Assembly (NCBI GenBank): GCA_945643635.1
Contig: CALZFC010000021.1
Span: 1,921,001 to 1,985,000, forward strand
Source of the DNA: Allodiplogaster sudhausi
Lineage: Eukaryota; Nematoda; Chromadorea; Rhabditida; Diplogasteridae
Direction of reading: 5' to 3'
DNA length: 64,000 bases
The translations under genes and the position numbers were made by a program. Below the pieces are notes generated by a model. That model was not told the origin of the DNA and did not search any database. It worked only from the letters and a program-made list of their open reading frames with translations. Position 1 is the stretch's first letter. Each line of letters begins with the position of its first letter. Shown here piece by piece: positions 32,568-43,990 of the stretch.

Positions 32568-34436
32568 TTCGACAGCTGGCCACTTCAGAATGGAGAGTCT
32601 CGTCACAGCTGATTTGTCCCGCGCCTAGAATGAACGCTTTTGTAGTCAACCCAATGGGCAACGAGTTGGTAGAAGAAAGAAGGCGTTATCTGCATTCTTT
32701 GGACGAAGTGAGACCTAAGTAGCCTGAGGCTCTAAAAGTCATGCATTGGTCGACCTTTGTAGCGAAAAGAAAAGAACGCAAGGAGTGAAGAAAGACAGAA
32801 ATGGTAGCCTTTCGAAGAGTGTAAAGAAGGGAACCAACACTCGGGTGCTTTGTAGCCATGTCATTTGTGGCGAGTTCTCCTGAATGCCGTATTCCTCCAT
32901 AATACGGATCTTTTCCACTCAAGGCCATAAAACATCCACCGCCTCCATATACTACATGCCTTCTCGATTTCGCCTTCCCTTACGCGGACTCGTCATGCGG
33001 CCATAATGAATGGATTATGTGAGCAACGGAGTTCTAAGGCTTTACACGCACGCACACACGGCAGAGTGGGCTTCCGTGCAACGCGCTCGGAGTGGCTCAC
33101 GGATCCAAAGTGACATGGCACGAAATTGGTTTTTATCTTCCAAGCTACCTCGAGGATCATTGCAAAATACGACAAAATGAGCGAAAAAATATGCATCCAT
33201 AGATTTATGTCTCGCTTTCCTTTGAATAATTCATATTCTCTGCAACTAGGTTCATCATGCTTATCTCACACGGAAAACTTTAAGCAGCTAAGAAAGTCCA
33301 GAACAATCGAATCTAAGAGGCCACTTATTGCCGATCCATTTTTAATAATTAAATCGTAGGTATTACACGTACAGAGCTCGGAACAATTATTAGATTATAA
33401 TTTTTTACAGTCATACAAAAAGCCGGATAAACACCAACAGCAATGATTCTTTGGTGGCTTCTCATTAAATGGCGATAAAAGCGAAATGATTAGAGCATCG
33501 TTTTTTTTCTCTTTATTTCCTTCTTTTTTATATTACTGAAGGATGCATCGGAGCTTTGAATCACTCTAATGCCTTACTTCGATTTCACATCCCCTCACCA
33601 CTTTATGAAGATCAAATCTCTGAAGGAATTCCCTCGTCGACTCAACTTATCGACTGCTATCATATTTTTCTCTAAAGTAAAGTGAAAGATTACTATTACA
33701 TATACACTGTGATTAATTGGATTGTTTAAGACTATTCTTCGTTATTACCTACATACATACATACATACTTGAACAGCTGTGCTTCACTTCAATAATGTCA
33801 CTTTATCCCTTCGTTCTGCCTGATGCTATGGATGAATTTGCTTTTTCTTTCCATCAAATCTCATCAACTTCGCAGCAAAATACTTGCTAGCGCGTCTGCC
33901 ATCATCAAGGTGTTCCTATCGAAGCGCAAGCAGTTAAAGAGGAATACAGGCAAGCATGTTCACCCACGGTATCCTTTTATGCGATTCGCTTTAACGAGCC
34001 CACTCCTTTTCCTCTCGAATTGGTGCAAAACACTGGGCCTCAAAAAGAGCTACGCTTTCTTATGCTCCCGCTTGAGGCACCAAATAATCTCAATTAATGA
34101 TTTTCGAAAATTTTGATCTCGTTTAACTTAATTGAATACTTTGAAGTTCTAAGGTCTGCATGCCGTGCCTACTTTTGCACGATTCGAGAAAGCAGAAGTG
34201 TAGTGGCACGAATGGCATGAATTAACTCCTTGGCTAATGCGAGTTCATCCTCTGGGCAAGGACGGTCGCACTGTCAACAACGAACTTGACTCCATATCAA
34301 ACCACTACTTTGGTCGACAGTATTTGATATAACGCTGTGCAACTAGTGAAGCGATCGGTCAAATTCAGCTGTAATCACTTACTTATTTTATTAACTTTTT
34401 AAATCAAGAATATGCATACTTACAACAAACTTTCGC
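32568..34436. other. Intergenic, upstream of the neuropeptide gene
   Basis: No gene could be supported. Short frames on both strands (for example 33823-34116 plus, 32928-32686 minus) have no splice or family support. It should contain the neuropeptide promoter and the 3' UTR of the MLT-10-like gene. Confidence 0.5.
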
Positions 34437-36990
34437 TTAGCTGAGTAGACTAGGAGAACCAATAACTTGTACTCCTTCGCCAGCAGGGCCAATTAGTGGA
34501 GAGAGCAAGACGGGTGACAGAACAGAAGCTGTGAAGTACTGTGGAGAGTAGATGACGGGTGAGAGGACAGACGGAGAAAGTACGATTGGTGACATTGCTA
34601 ACGGATTAAGGATGAGTGGATTGAGCACCGTAGGCGAGAGGATGAGTGGAGTGATGGCCTGCGGTGAGAGAATGAAGGGAGCCATGACGAACGGAGAGAG
34701 CACGAAGATGTTGAGTGTGCCTGGGCAGAGGATGAATGGATGCAGGACGAGAGGGGAGAGGACGACAGGGATGAACATGAACGGGTTCAGAATGACGGGA
34801 GAGAGAAGACGAGGGGAGAGGATGAGAGGAATGAAGGCCCAGGGCGAGAGGATCACGGGGCCGAAGATGATGGGTGACTCGATGATGGCGGAGAAGATCA
34901 CGGGCGAGAGGATGAGTGGCTGCGATAGAGCCTCGGATGCGTGGTAGAACACGGTGAAGGCCACGGGCGAGCTGACGATGGCGCGCTTGCCGCGGTGGCC
35001 GCGCGTGGCCGGCGACAGCTCGTATGGCTTGATGCCAATCTCACCCGATGCAATGCCAGTCACCATTCGTTGAATCTCCTGCAAGATGTTTAGATCCCGT
35101 CGATGGGAAATATTTTAGTATTTTCCCAGTACATAAAACCGAAAGCTTGTGAAAGGAAGCATTACCTTGTGAACTTCATTATCTGTTATATCTTGAAATC
35201 GCTGAAGCGCGCCCGGGTTTTCGAAGGGCGCGCTCTCTCCATAGAATGCTCTCTTCTGTTCCTCCGTCATGGAAGTGAAGCCAGTCGATTTGAGGATATC
35301 CATCTGGAAATAGTATTTTAGACATATGTACATACATATGTACCCGTGTTCTTTCAATTTTTTTATATTTATTTTGCAAAAAATAGCACAAATTGCCATT
35401 TAACTGCCGAACCTGTTTTGCGGTGTAACTCTGGTCAAGGTGCTCAAAAGCTTCGATCTTTTTCGTCTCCTTCCCACCGAACATATCTGACACGTTCTGC
35501 TTGGTGAAATAGAGGGGGTCTCCTTTGTCGTTGCGAAGGTCGCGCTTATGTAGCATCTCTTGAATCTTCTCCTCCTTCAGTGAGTTAAGCAATTAGTTAT
35601 ATCATTAATACTAATATGTTTATTGTATAATTATTCCGAGCTAGGAAAAATAGGGCGTGAAAAATACAATTGAAAAAAGAAGGTGTGCCTTGAGGTATTG
35701 CACGGCATCTGTAACTCCGGATGCCTCCATAATAAAGTTGAGAAGTTCTCTATGATCAGCGCCATGATGATCAGCGAGAAGTCCATCCGTCAAGCTGGTC
35801 GCCTTCTCTAGCTGTGTTCGTTTTGTTCCGTTATGGAGTGAAAAGAGAGAAGGAGACAGCAAGCCAATCTGTAAACAAATTTTTAAAATGAAAATGAAAT
35901 CATTCAAGAAATTCATAATGTACTAAAATATAACTAACTTTCTTGCCATTTTCCTCGTCTTCATCCGGGAAAATGGATAAAAGTTTAGGAGATATAACGC
36001 TGATCGTTTTCTCGTCAATGCCTGTTGTATTGCCTCCGGCTAGTGCAACCCCAAGTTTGACACCTAAATTATATGGTCTTTCAGACTCTCAATTTGATGA
36101 GATGGAATTGTTTCTTCGAAATCGACCTTCTCTGAGTAGTTGCATTGGCTTCCTCATCGCTTTCTCCTGCGGAGTGAGATCGAGTTGTTTCTCAAGTTCT
36201 GATTCTGTGATCTTCTTCCCTTCAATGTCTTCTCCTTGCAAGAGTCGCAATCTCTTTTCAAACATTCCCTTCACGGCGCTCGCAGTCTTCATTTTCTTCG
36301 CACTTTCGTGGATGTCTTCGATAACCTCTCCCCAGCTGAAATAAAGAAATTCATAATATAGGAAAAGAAAATGAAGACTGCGGGCGCTGTGGAGGGAATG
36401 ATTGAAAATAGAACTTTTAACAAACATCCTTAACTCCTAACTTCCTTAAACAGATTCTGTATGTCCTCAAAGAGATTTAAGACATATTGGAACTTTACTA
36501 TTCTTGTAATTTGCTTTTTATTCTGAAATGAAAAATGTGAGCGATAACTACCAACTTCTTTGTTCTCTCCTTCGGCTTATTTTTGACAGCGCGAACAAAG
36601 GAAGTGAGTCGCTGCGCAAGAACTGAGAAGGGCGACTGCTCCATCGCAGACATCAGCTCGTACTTCTTCTGCTGCTTAACCGTCGGAATCTCACGCTTTG
36701 CGCGAACTGTGAATGCACCGATTCTTCCTGAAGCATTGCATTCGTATTTTTATTATAATTTTTGCAATCTCATAAATAAATTCATATTTCAGTTTGCTTG
36801 AAGGTAAAAATATTTTAAAAAGAAAGATGAATATTACTAATAGGTTAGCTAACGTCCATGTCTGCCACGCGGCAGATGCCTGGTGCGTCGATGCTTGCGA
36901 ATCCGCGGCGGCCGGAGATGCTCGCCGGGCGGCGGAGGCCGCATCCATGTCAGTTCAAGCACGCATCTGGCATGGTCCTTCAAGCAAATA
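34437..36990 (-). CDS. MLT-10-like moulting cycle protein (DUF644-type)
   Basis: Nematode-specific secreted cuticle or moulting protein; C. elegans mlt-10 loss causes moulting defects. Exons on the minus strand: 5' basic exon ending at 36854 (RPPPPGEHLRPPRIRKH), 36727-36552 (IGAFTVRAKREIPTVKQQKK), 36522-36442 (KFQYVLNLFEDIQNLFKE), ~36330-36105 (VIEDIHESAKKMKTASAVKG), ~36072-35944 (GVKLGVALAGGNTTGIDEKT), ~35872-35693, ~35578-35415 (GDPLYFTKQNVSDMFGG), 35305-35167 and the last, ~35080-34437. The last exon is almost entirely tandem LSP-type repeats (ILSPVIFSA, VILNPFMFIPVVLSP, ALSPIVLSPSVLSP), the family signature, ending GSPSLLS with TAG. I could not find a signal peptide in frame, so one more 5' exon probably lies above 36990. 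Confidence 0.88.
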
Positions 36991-37518
36991 GCCCCATACA
37001 ATTATATCATGAGCCATCGACGATAGTTCCTATCGCTCTCGTTGATGCAATTGCTATGTATACATTTTCATATTTTTCCCTATTCTGTGAACCTGCATTG
37101 ATATATGTATGTATGTAAAGTCTAATTAAAGTGCACTCAATTCGGAATATAATATTTCATTGAGGGATGAACTTGTAAGAATGAGAGAACTCTTGCCTTG
37201 ATTGACTGCGCACTCTTCGCGCACTTCTCATGTTTGTCGCGATGGCTGGCCGGCAGACGGTTGAGTCTGCAGCGCTCGAGTAATTCGATTAACTTCTCTT
37301 ATTATCATCAAATGGATACTTGAGGTAAGAGTTTCGAAAAGTAAGAAGCGTGGTGACAAGCTCGTTTTATTCTTTTCCAAGTGAGACCAAAAGATTGTTC
37401 TCTTGATCAACATTCTCCCAAATAAAGTTCACATCCCAATTAACAGAATTAATGAAGCGTGCACAATTGACTGTGGCTTGTTTACTAAACTGGCGTTTGC
37501 GGAACAAGAGAGAATTGT

Positions 37519-38310
37519 TTACTTGGCAGTAGCGAAGGTGGCCATGAGACTGGAGAGTCCCTGCTCCGCCCATCGCATCAGCAGCTTGTCCGACTCGTGC
37601 GCGTCCAGGTCGATGGTCGCCGTCTTGCCGTCCTCGGCCATCTTTATCGGCGCGTTGATGACCGCCCGAGAATCGGCTGGTTTCGCAGGAATCACTGCTG
37701 CCTTCTTCGATGGAGAAGAAGACTCTCGCTTCCCGATCATTACCGTTTCCGTCAATTGGCTTAGCAAAGCTGCAACTTGGTGACTTAAAAAAACATTTGA
37801 AAAATATATGTTACCGTATTTTCTCTATTAGTACCCCCCCCTCTGATATTTTCATTGAAAAATAGTACCCCTCCCTCTAGTAGAACCCCCCCCCCCTCCA
37901 ATAGTGCCCTCCCCTAATCGACTAATACCCCAGCAAGAGGCACTTCGAATGGATCCTGGTGGCATTGGATGCTCTTCCCAATAAACTGATTGCAAATTCA
38001 TTCAAAAAAGCGGTAAAATGGATATTCCAGTGTTTTTTTCATTGAATTCAAGCTATGATTCTGGTTTTGAAAGTATAAAATGTTGTTATTAAACTTTTGG
38101 TCAATCAAATTGAAAAATAGTACCGCTCCCTCTAATAGAATCCCTTCCTCTAATAGTGCCCCTCCCCCGCAAGAATGTTGAAAAATAGTACCCGCAGGGG
38201 TACTAATAGAGAAAATACAGTATACATATATGTATTTGAAAAAATTATGGCTGAATAACGCAAGGCAACAAAATTGATCGCAGACCAAGAACGAAGATGA
38301 GGCGAAGCAT
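37519..38310 (-). CDS. Small putative secreted protein, family unknown
   Basis: The main exon (about 37783-37519) is GC-rich and open: HQVAALLSQLTETVMIGKRE, then SSPSKKAAV, and finally DKLLMRWAEQGLSSLMATF-ATAK with TAA. A possible first exon starts at 38310 with MLRLIFVLGLRSI, hydrophobic enough for a signal peptide, and a phase-2 GTTGCC donor would join it in frame; this join is tentative. A 407-bp MITE would then lie in the intron. I do not recognise the family. It lies upstream of the MLT-10-like gene on the same strand, so it could instead be a 5' portion of that locus, but its stop codon argues against that. Confidence 0.45.
37814..38220. mobile_element. MITE with TA target duplication (Tc1/mariner/pogo-type ends)
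   Basis: The ends are 24-bp inverted repeats beginning C-[CT]-GTATTTTCTCTATTAG followed by TACCCC, differing at one base. TA flanks both sides (37812-37813 and 38221-38222). Inside are further copies of AATAGTACC/CCCTCTAATAG words in the same orientation. No coding capacity. The TA duplication and end sequence fit a non-autonomous IS630-Tc1-mariner element. Confidence 0.85.
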
Positions 38311-40433
38311 AGCTCGTCCAGTCTGCCAACTCCCAGTGCAGAGTGGAGAGAAGCTGCTGTCACTGCACCGTGCTCGTCACTCGAAGAACAGCTCTCAGCC
38401 AGGTGTTTTCGGGTGGCTTAGGGCGACTTAGGGTGGCTTTCCAGTGGGTTTTCAAAGTTGCTCCTCACCCGCCCTCGCGGATGAGGCGATCAAGTTTGCC
38501 CTCATCGGGCGCGTTCAAATTAGTCTCGGCTAGCTTAGGAGTACTCAATGAGCAGTGAGGCATTTGCAAGCAGCCAGGAAGAAGGACCCACCCAGACATG
38601 CATCCGGGCAATTATCTCTCGTCTGCACTTTTCATCTGCAAAGCGTCAACACCATTTTAGCATAACATTTTTTTTTACAGTATTAACTCTTTTTCTTAAA
38701 AAATGAAGTAAAATACATTCGCTGCTATTCAAAAGTCGTGTAAAAGTAAAACAAATATACATCTCGAAATTAGCAAACAACACAGTTTATAAAACCGTAT
38801 ACGAAACGGACTCTTTCGCCCTTTAAAAGTTAGGGAAAATGTTATTTGAAAAAGAAAGCATAGTATTTCAGTATAAATCTTAAACATGATCAATCATTCT
38901 GCAAAGGTTGTACTCAAAGCCTAATCTGATTTTCTCGGGAAACTATGCAACAGAAATCCATTAAATAAATTTGACAGAACAGCGAAATTATGTAATGCCC
39001 GTCTGGCAAAGTAATGAACAAGACCGGCAATCATCGTACACAAATTAATTCAGCTCAATCGAACAGTAGAGAAACATCTTTCCGAAAATTGGCCACCCAA
39101 AATATGAAAGCCATATGTTTTTACAGTTTTTTATTGAACATGTAAAATACGCAATTACATACGAGTAATAAATTGAATCTAATGAATCATTTGTTGTTCC
39201 TTGTGAATCATTCAAGGAGCGTGATTATTTTGGTGGTGGATTGTCCATGGTCAATGATTTCCCGAAGCGTGAAATTCGTCGCGGAAGTCCCATAGAACGC
39301 ACGCTGGCTAGCGAAATCTTTCGCGCCGTCGCCACATCTGACTTCTTCTCCTAAACAATTATTCATTCTTCTTCTGAAACTTTTGATGTGCATGTTATTT
39401 CATCGATATTCTAAGTAACTTCTTCCTGACCATGCGTATTCATGAGAAACGATATTGTCTTCCTTTTCAAGTTTTTTTTTCTCTCCCTCATCCTCTTAAA
39501 ACACATTCTCGCTATATTCGTAGTCTAAATTATCTCACGGTTCTCTTAATGTTTTTTTGTGATAATATTTGACATGTACCCAGGGCCGCTGCTGAATCGA
39601 GCGAGAACTGAAAAATGAGCTCCACGCATGCATCTCACTCCTGTTAGCATACAACAAAGTGTTCGATTTATTTTTCAAAGGAAAAAATATATATATAAGG
39701 TTTATTATTCCTCAAATAAGTTTTAAAAAACAAAAAAAATGAAAGGAAATGCAACAAAGTATATCCAATCATAAACATAATCAAGCCCGCTCCACTGGCA
39801 AAAGAGAAGAGCTCAAACGTAAGAATCTGTGCTTCTGTCTACAGAAAATGATTTTAAATCTTTACAACGAGACCACTTCTCATTCTCAGAACAAAATATA
39901 CGGATGCAGATGCGAATAATTCGAAAAATATCTGAATTATACATGCATTTATGAAATCAGCAAGATCAACAGAAAGATGGGCTTAGAATGAATCTGGAAA
40001 GTTGTATTATTCGCCAAGTGTGTATTCATCATTATCAAACTGGAATAGGATAAGTCATCCATGAACCCGCTATAAATATAATATAAATTGCTAACAATAA
40101 ACCTAATTGCGAAAAGAAGGACAAGAAAGAATGACTCACAATTATTCTGATGAATTTAAGAACACATATGTCTGTGACAAATGGGAAAGAATAAAGCGAG
40201 AAGAAAGAGAGAACAGTGCGTTTTTTAACCGAATAATAAGCAAGAAAAACAAATTGAACCAAAAACCTAGCGATACAAGAATTACGAATGTATCTTCCCT
40301 GAAATAAGATCAAAAATAGATTCATGCCCAAACGAAGGAGCGGCAACAAACATAATTACATTACACGCATGCATTTACGGCGCTTGAAAAGAAAGCAAAC
40401 GGATATTTTCATGATATTTAATCCAGAAGTTCC
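38311..40433. other. Intergenic, AT-rich
   Basis: Apart from the possible MLT-10-like fragment at 39208-39393 no gene was seen. Near 38400-38440 a GGGTGGCTTAGGGCGACTTAGG stretch makes a short direct repeat. The part nearest 40433 is the 3' flank of the phospholipase gene. Confidence 0.5.
39208..39393 (-). pseudogene. Possible MLT-10-like exon fragment
   Basis: A 61-codon minus-strand frame contains KDFASQRAFYGTSATNFTLR, which resembles an exon of the intact MLT-10-like gene (TEEQKRAFYGESAPFENP at about 35270-35220). No neighbouring exons or LSP repeats could be found, so this is probably a relic of a duplicated paralogue. Similarity is short and could be chance. Confidence 0.35.
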
Positions 40434-43400
40434 CTATCGCTTGTCCGTATCACCGCTGTGCTTCTTTTGCTGCTGTTTCGGGGCGCTTTCCTTTGACTGA
40501 GCGGGCGCAGTTGGAGCGGTAGCGCTGTGCCCCTGAATAGCCCCATGTCCACTGGGACCCGGCGCCGGGCCCCCGGGACCGGGCGCCGTGGCCGGCTTAA
40601 GCGGCGGCAGCGGTTGTTTGCGAGCGGCGGCGCCAGAGGAGGGTTGCATGCCGGGAGGGCCAATGGTGCATGCGTTGGCAGCCGAGATGGCCTTGGCCAG
40701 CTCGCGCTCGTGATGCTCGCGAGCCGAGTCGAGCTGCGACATGAAGGAGCGTACCTTCTCCAGGGTGGCCGCCACCGTCTCCTTACGGTTCTCCAGCACG
40801 AAACGGCCAAAGCTCCGCCATCTCGTCTGCGCCTTCCAGACGTTCTCGTCGGCCCTCAGGACACGCGACACGGTACGCGCCGGCGCGCCACTTCGCGCGT
40901 TCACTGAAAAGATGCAGCTTTTCTCATCAATGTATTTATTTTAACAATAAGGGCAAAAAATTCCGTTTTATTTCATTATCTCTTCCAACCAGAGACAATG
41001 AAATAAAACGGTCGTCAAAGTATATACCAGAAGCAGCGACAGGCGAGAATCCGACGATTCCGCCCATGCCGCTGCCGCCTTGCCGTGCGCTGCCGCTTCC
41101 CGCGCCGAACTCGCCCTCGTCCGCCGTCTCTTCCACGAGCACGAAGTCGGCCTCGTCCGCTTCGAGGCGGCGCGCCTTTAGGAACACCTGTAATATTAGA
41201 ATGATCTTTCATTTGCATCTTAGTTTCATTTACTCATCGTTGGCTAGCTGTCATTTGAGTGCATAAAGCAGTAGAAAAATTTCATTTCTTCATAAAGATT
41301 CATTTATGTGTATCTGTTTGTTTGATCATTTATTATCCGTATTTGTGTGCCATGCCTGTCGAATGATGTCAGTGGCGGTGGAGAGAACAGACGCGCGCAG
41401 AATCGCGTACGGCTGGTCCTCGCTCACATTGTGCACGCAGACCAGAAAGGTTTCGGCCATCGAGTGAGCGCGTGGTTGCATCCCTGAGAGAGAGAGAGAG
41501 AGAGAGAGAGAAGATAGAGAAGAGATAGAAAGAGGACGAGAGAGAGAGAGTTAAGGCGAGCAGGCAAGAGTGAGCAAAGTGCAAGTTTCTTTCTTTTCTT
41601 TCTCCCGTTTCTCTACTAATTATCAACAACGAGTCCTGCCCGTTCTCGCACTCTCCCCCTCTCTTATAACTATGCTCTCTTGCAGTTTATCATGAAGGGC
41701 AAATGAATTTCGAGAACACAGCAGAGCCACATGCTCGCCGCTTCCACTTCATTAGGCCACCAAGTGACCAACTATCATCTATACTTCCATTTTTATCTTA
41801 ACTCTCTCTTTCTCACTCCCCCCTCTATAATCCTCTCTCACTGTTGCAGTATTTCTCTTTCTCCCTCCATCTCTCTTTCTCTATCCCTCTTTCTCTATCT
41901 CTCTCTCTCTCTCTATCTCTCTATCTCTCTCTCTTTCTCTCATCCAGTCTACTCTCCCAGATGAAAGTGAAGCAAACAGCCGGATCTCGATCATGGCCCG
42001 GGTCCATGAGAACGCACCGTTGCGCCGCTGATGCGCGAAATCAATTTCTAAGATCTCACCGAGTCTAATTTTAAGACGGCTGATGACTGCAAATTCACAA
42101 GAGCATTTTGATCCAATCAACGGATGAAGAAAGTGAGAAAGAATGCTGTAGTATTAGTGATTTCTATTCAGGAATTTTTATGAGATTTTCTGCAAGAGAA
42201 CAGGAACATTGATGATGCGAAAGAAATTTCATGAGCTACGCCGGTTTTTTTCCCGTTGCAATTCTGAATATGTAATTCTGAATGTTGTAGGAAGATTTTA
42301 TAAAAAGTTAACCTTACAAATATATTCTATTAAAATTAAATACCCGGTGTGTCGAGGGTGTCGAGCCCTGCGCAGGCATCGACATCGAGTGACCTCCCAT
42401 GAATCTGGCTGCTCGACTGGCTCTTGGCGTGCTCGAGTCGCCGCTCCAGAGGCGGCACCGTCGTGATGGCGGACGTCGAGGCCGTCGCGCCGCTCTTGAT
42501 TATAGACGAGATCCACGCGCGAGACGATGGATCCTGGAGAGATAAAACATCTTTTCAAAGTGAATATTTACATTTCATTTTAACTAAAAAATTATGGCAA
42601 ATAATACAAATAGAAAGTAAATGGGAATACATAAAATAAGGTAAAAACAATAATATTAAAGCTCGTACCGATCCCTTCTTGCGAATGATAAACTTGCGCA
42701 TTGAGCCGTTCCAGCACGCGACGGCGTCCATGATCGGCTCGAGCGGCGGCAGGACCCGCTGCTCCGGCGGCATGTCATCCACATCGCCGAGGTCGGCACC
42801 CGGCGCGCCCAGGCCAACGACGCTTGAGGAGGCGCCCGCGCCAGACGAGCCGCCAGCAGCTGCCGAACCAGAGACGCCAATTGCACCAGAACCGGACGGC
42901 GGAGGAGGCGCGCCGGCGACAGTCTCCTCGATCAGCACGTAGTCCTCTGCCGAGTCCGAGCTCTTGCCCGCATTGATCAGTGCCTTAGGAAAAAAGAGTA
43001 TATTTTTTGCCTTCCTAATTTATATAAATAAAAGTGCCGCATGTACTATAAGTGAAGAGAGTTATTCGTCCATTGGCATACCTGCTGAATGATCTGCCTC
43101 ACTGTGCTGCCCGATTCTCCGTGCACCACAGTCACGGCGTCATCCGACTGCAGGCCATTGATGCGCACGACGAATATCTGCTTCTTCAGCGGCGGCGACG
43201 CCTTGATGTGCTGAAAACAATATATTTTACTTTGCAGTACACAATTAACTTTTTTTCATTGTTCCTAGTGCGAAGTGTATTTCACTTGACATAGTTCACT
43301 CATCAGCCACAGTTCCCTCGTACCGGATCATTCATGTAGGCGAGCGCGTGCTCGACATTGCAGTGCAGACGGCTGTCCTCGTCGTGCAAGTAGATGTGCT

Positions 43401-43990
43401 CCTCCTGCTCGAAGCGCGTTCGCAAGAAGAGCGACGCGCTGTCCAGCGGCTGGTTCGATGGCGTCCGCATCGGGAGGTGCCTGAGGCATTAGCAGTTTGT
43501 TTGATGCATTTTTATAGACACATATGTTATGCATTTGTATGCCGACAATATTGTATGTATTTACAACGCAATTAAATTTGAACAGACAAAAAATAGTGGG
43601 AAAATAACCGATATCCGGGCCGGATGCACCGGACTGGCACGACGCGCTGCGAGACGACGCGGCCATTCTGACCCGTGTCGCAGACGGCGATCCGCAGGAA
43701 GGCCAACTCGACGTACGAGACACGGAAGGACACCGTGTGATTCCAAGTTGGGTTCACAGCGTTTCGATGCGACGGCTATAGGAAGAAGTGAGCAAAAATG
43801 GAGGAAGAAGCTTGACAATGAATTATTGAATATTGAAGAAGTACAATTGAAAATTCAGAAGTTTGACAAAAAAAAGAAGAAGAATTTTACCTTTGTCTTC
43901 TCCTTGTACGAGTCTGCCGGCACGCCAATCAGCTCGATCTCAACGAAGAGGCTTGCCTGGTAGTTCGACGTCATCAGATGCTGTCCACTA
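40434..43990 (-). other. plc-1: C2 and RA domains with Pro-rich tail of PLC-epsilon
   Basis: C2: [20 protein letters not shown] (~43995-43905) and [20 protein letters not shown] (~43775-43615). RA1: [20 protein letters not shown] (~43210-43080) with [10 protein letters not shown] and [10 protein letters not shown] in the next exon. RA2: [20 protein letters not shown] (~41490-41365), [10 protein letters not shown] and [20 protein letters not shown] (~40865-40800). The last motif matches the RVLxxEENVxxAQxxWKxxGKF block of vertebrate PLCE1. The intron 41500-42340 is TC/GA-rich. Confidence 0.88.

Noticed and set aside
34552..34947. Plus-strand 131-codon frame rich in GERMSG-type repeats
   Set aside because: It is the antisense shadow of the LSP repeats of the MLT-10-like gene.
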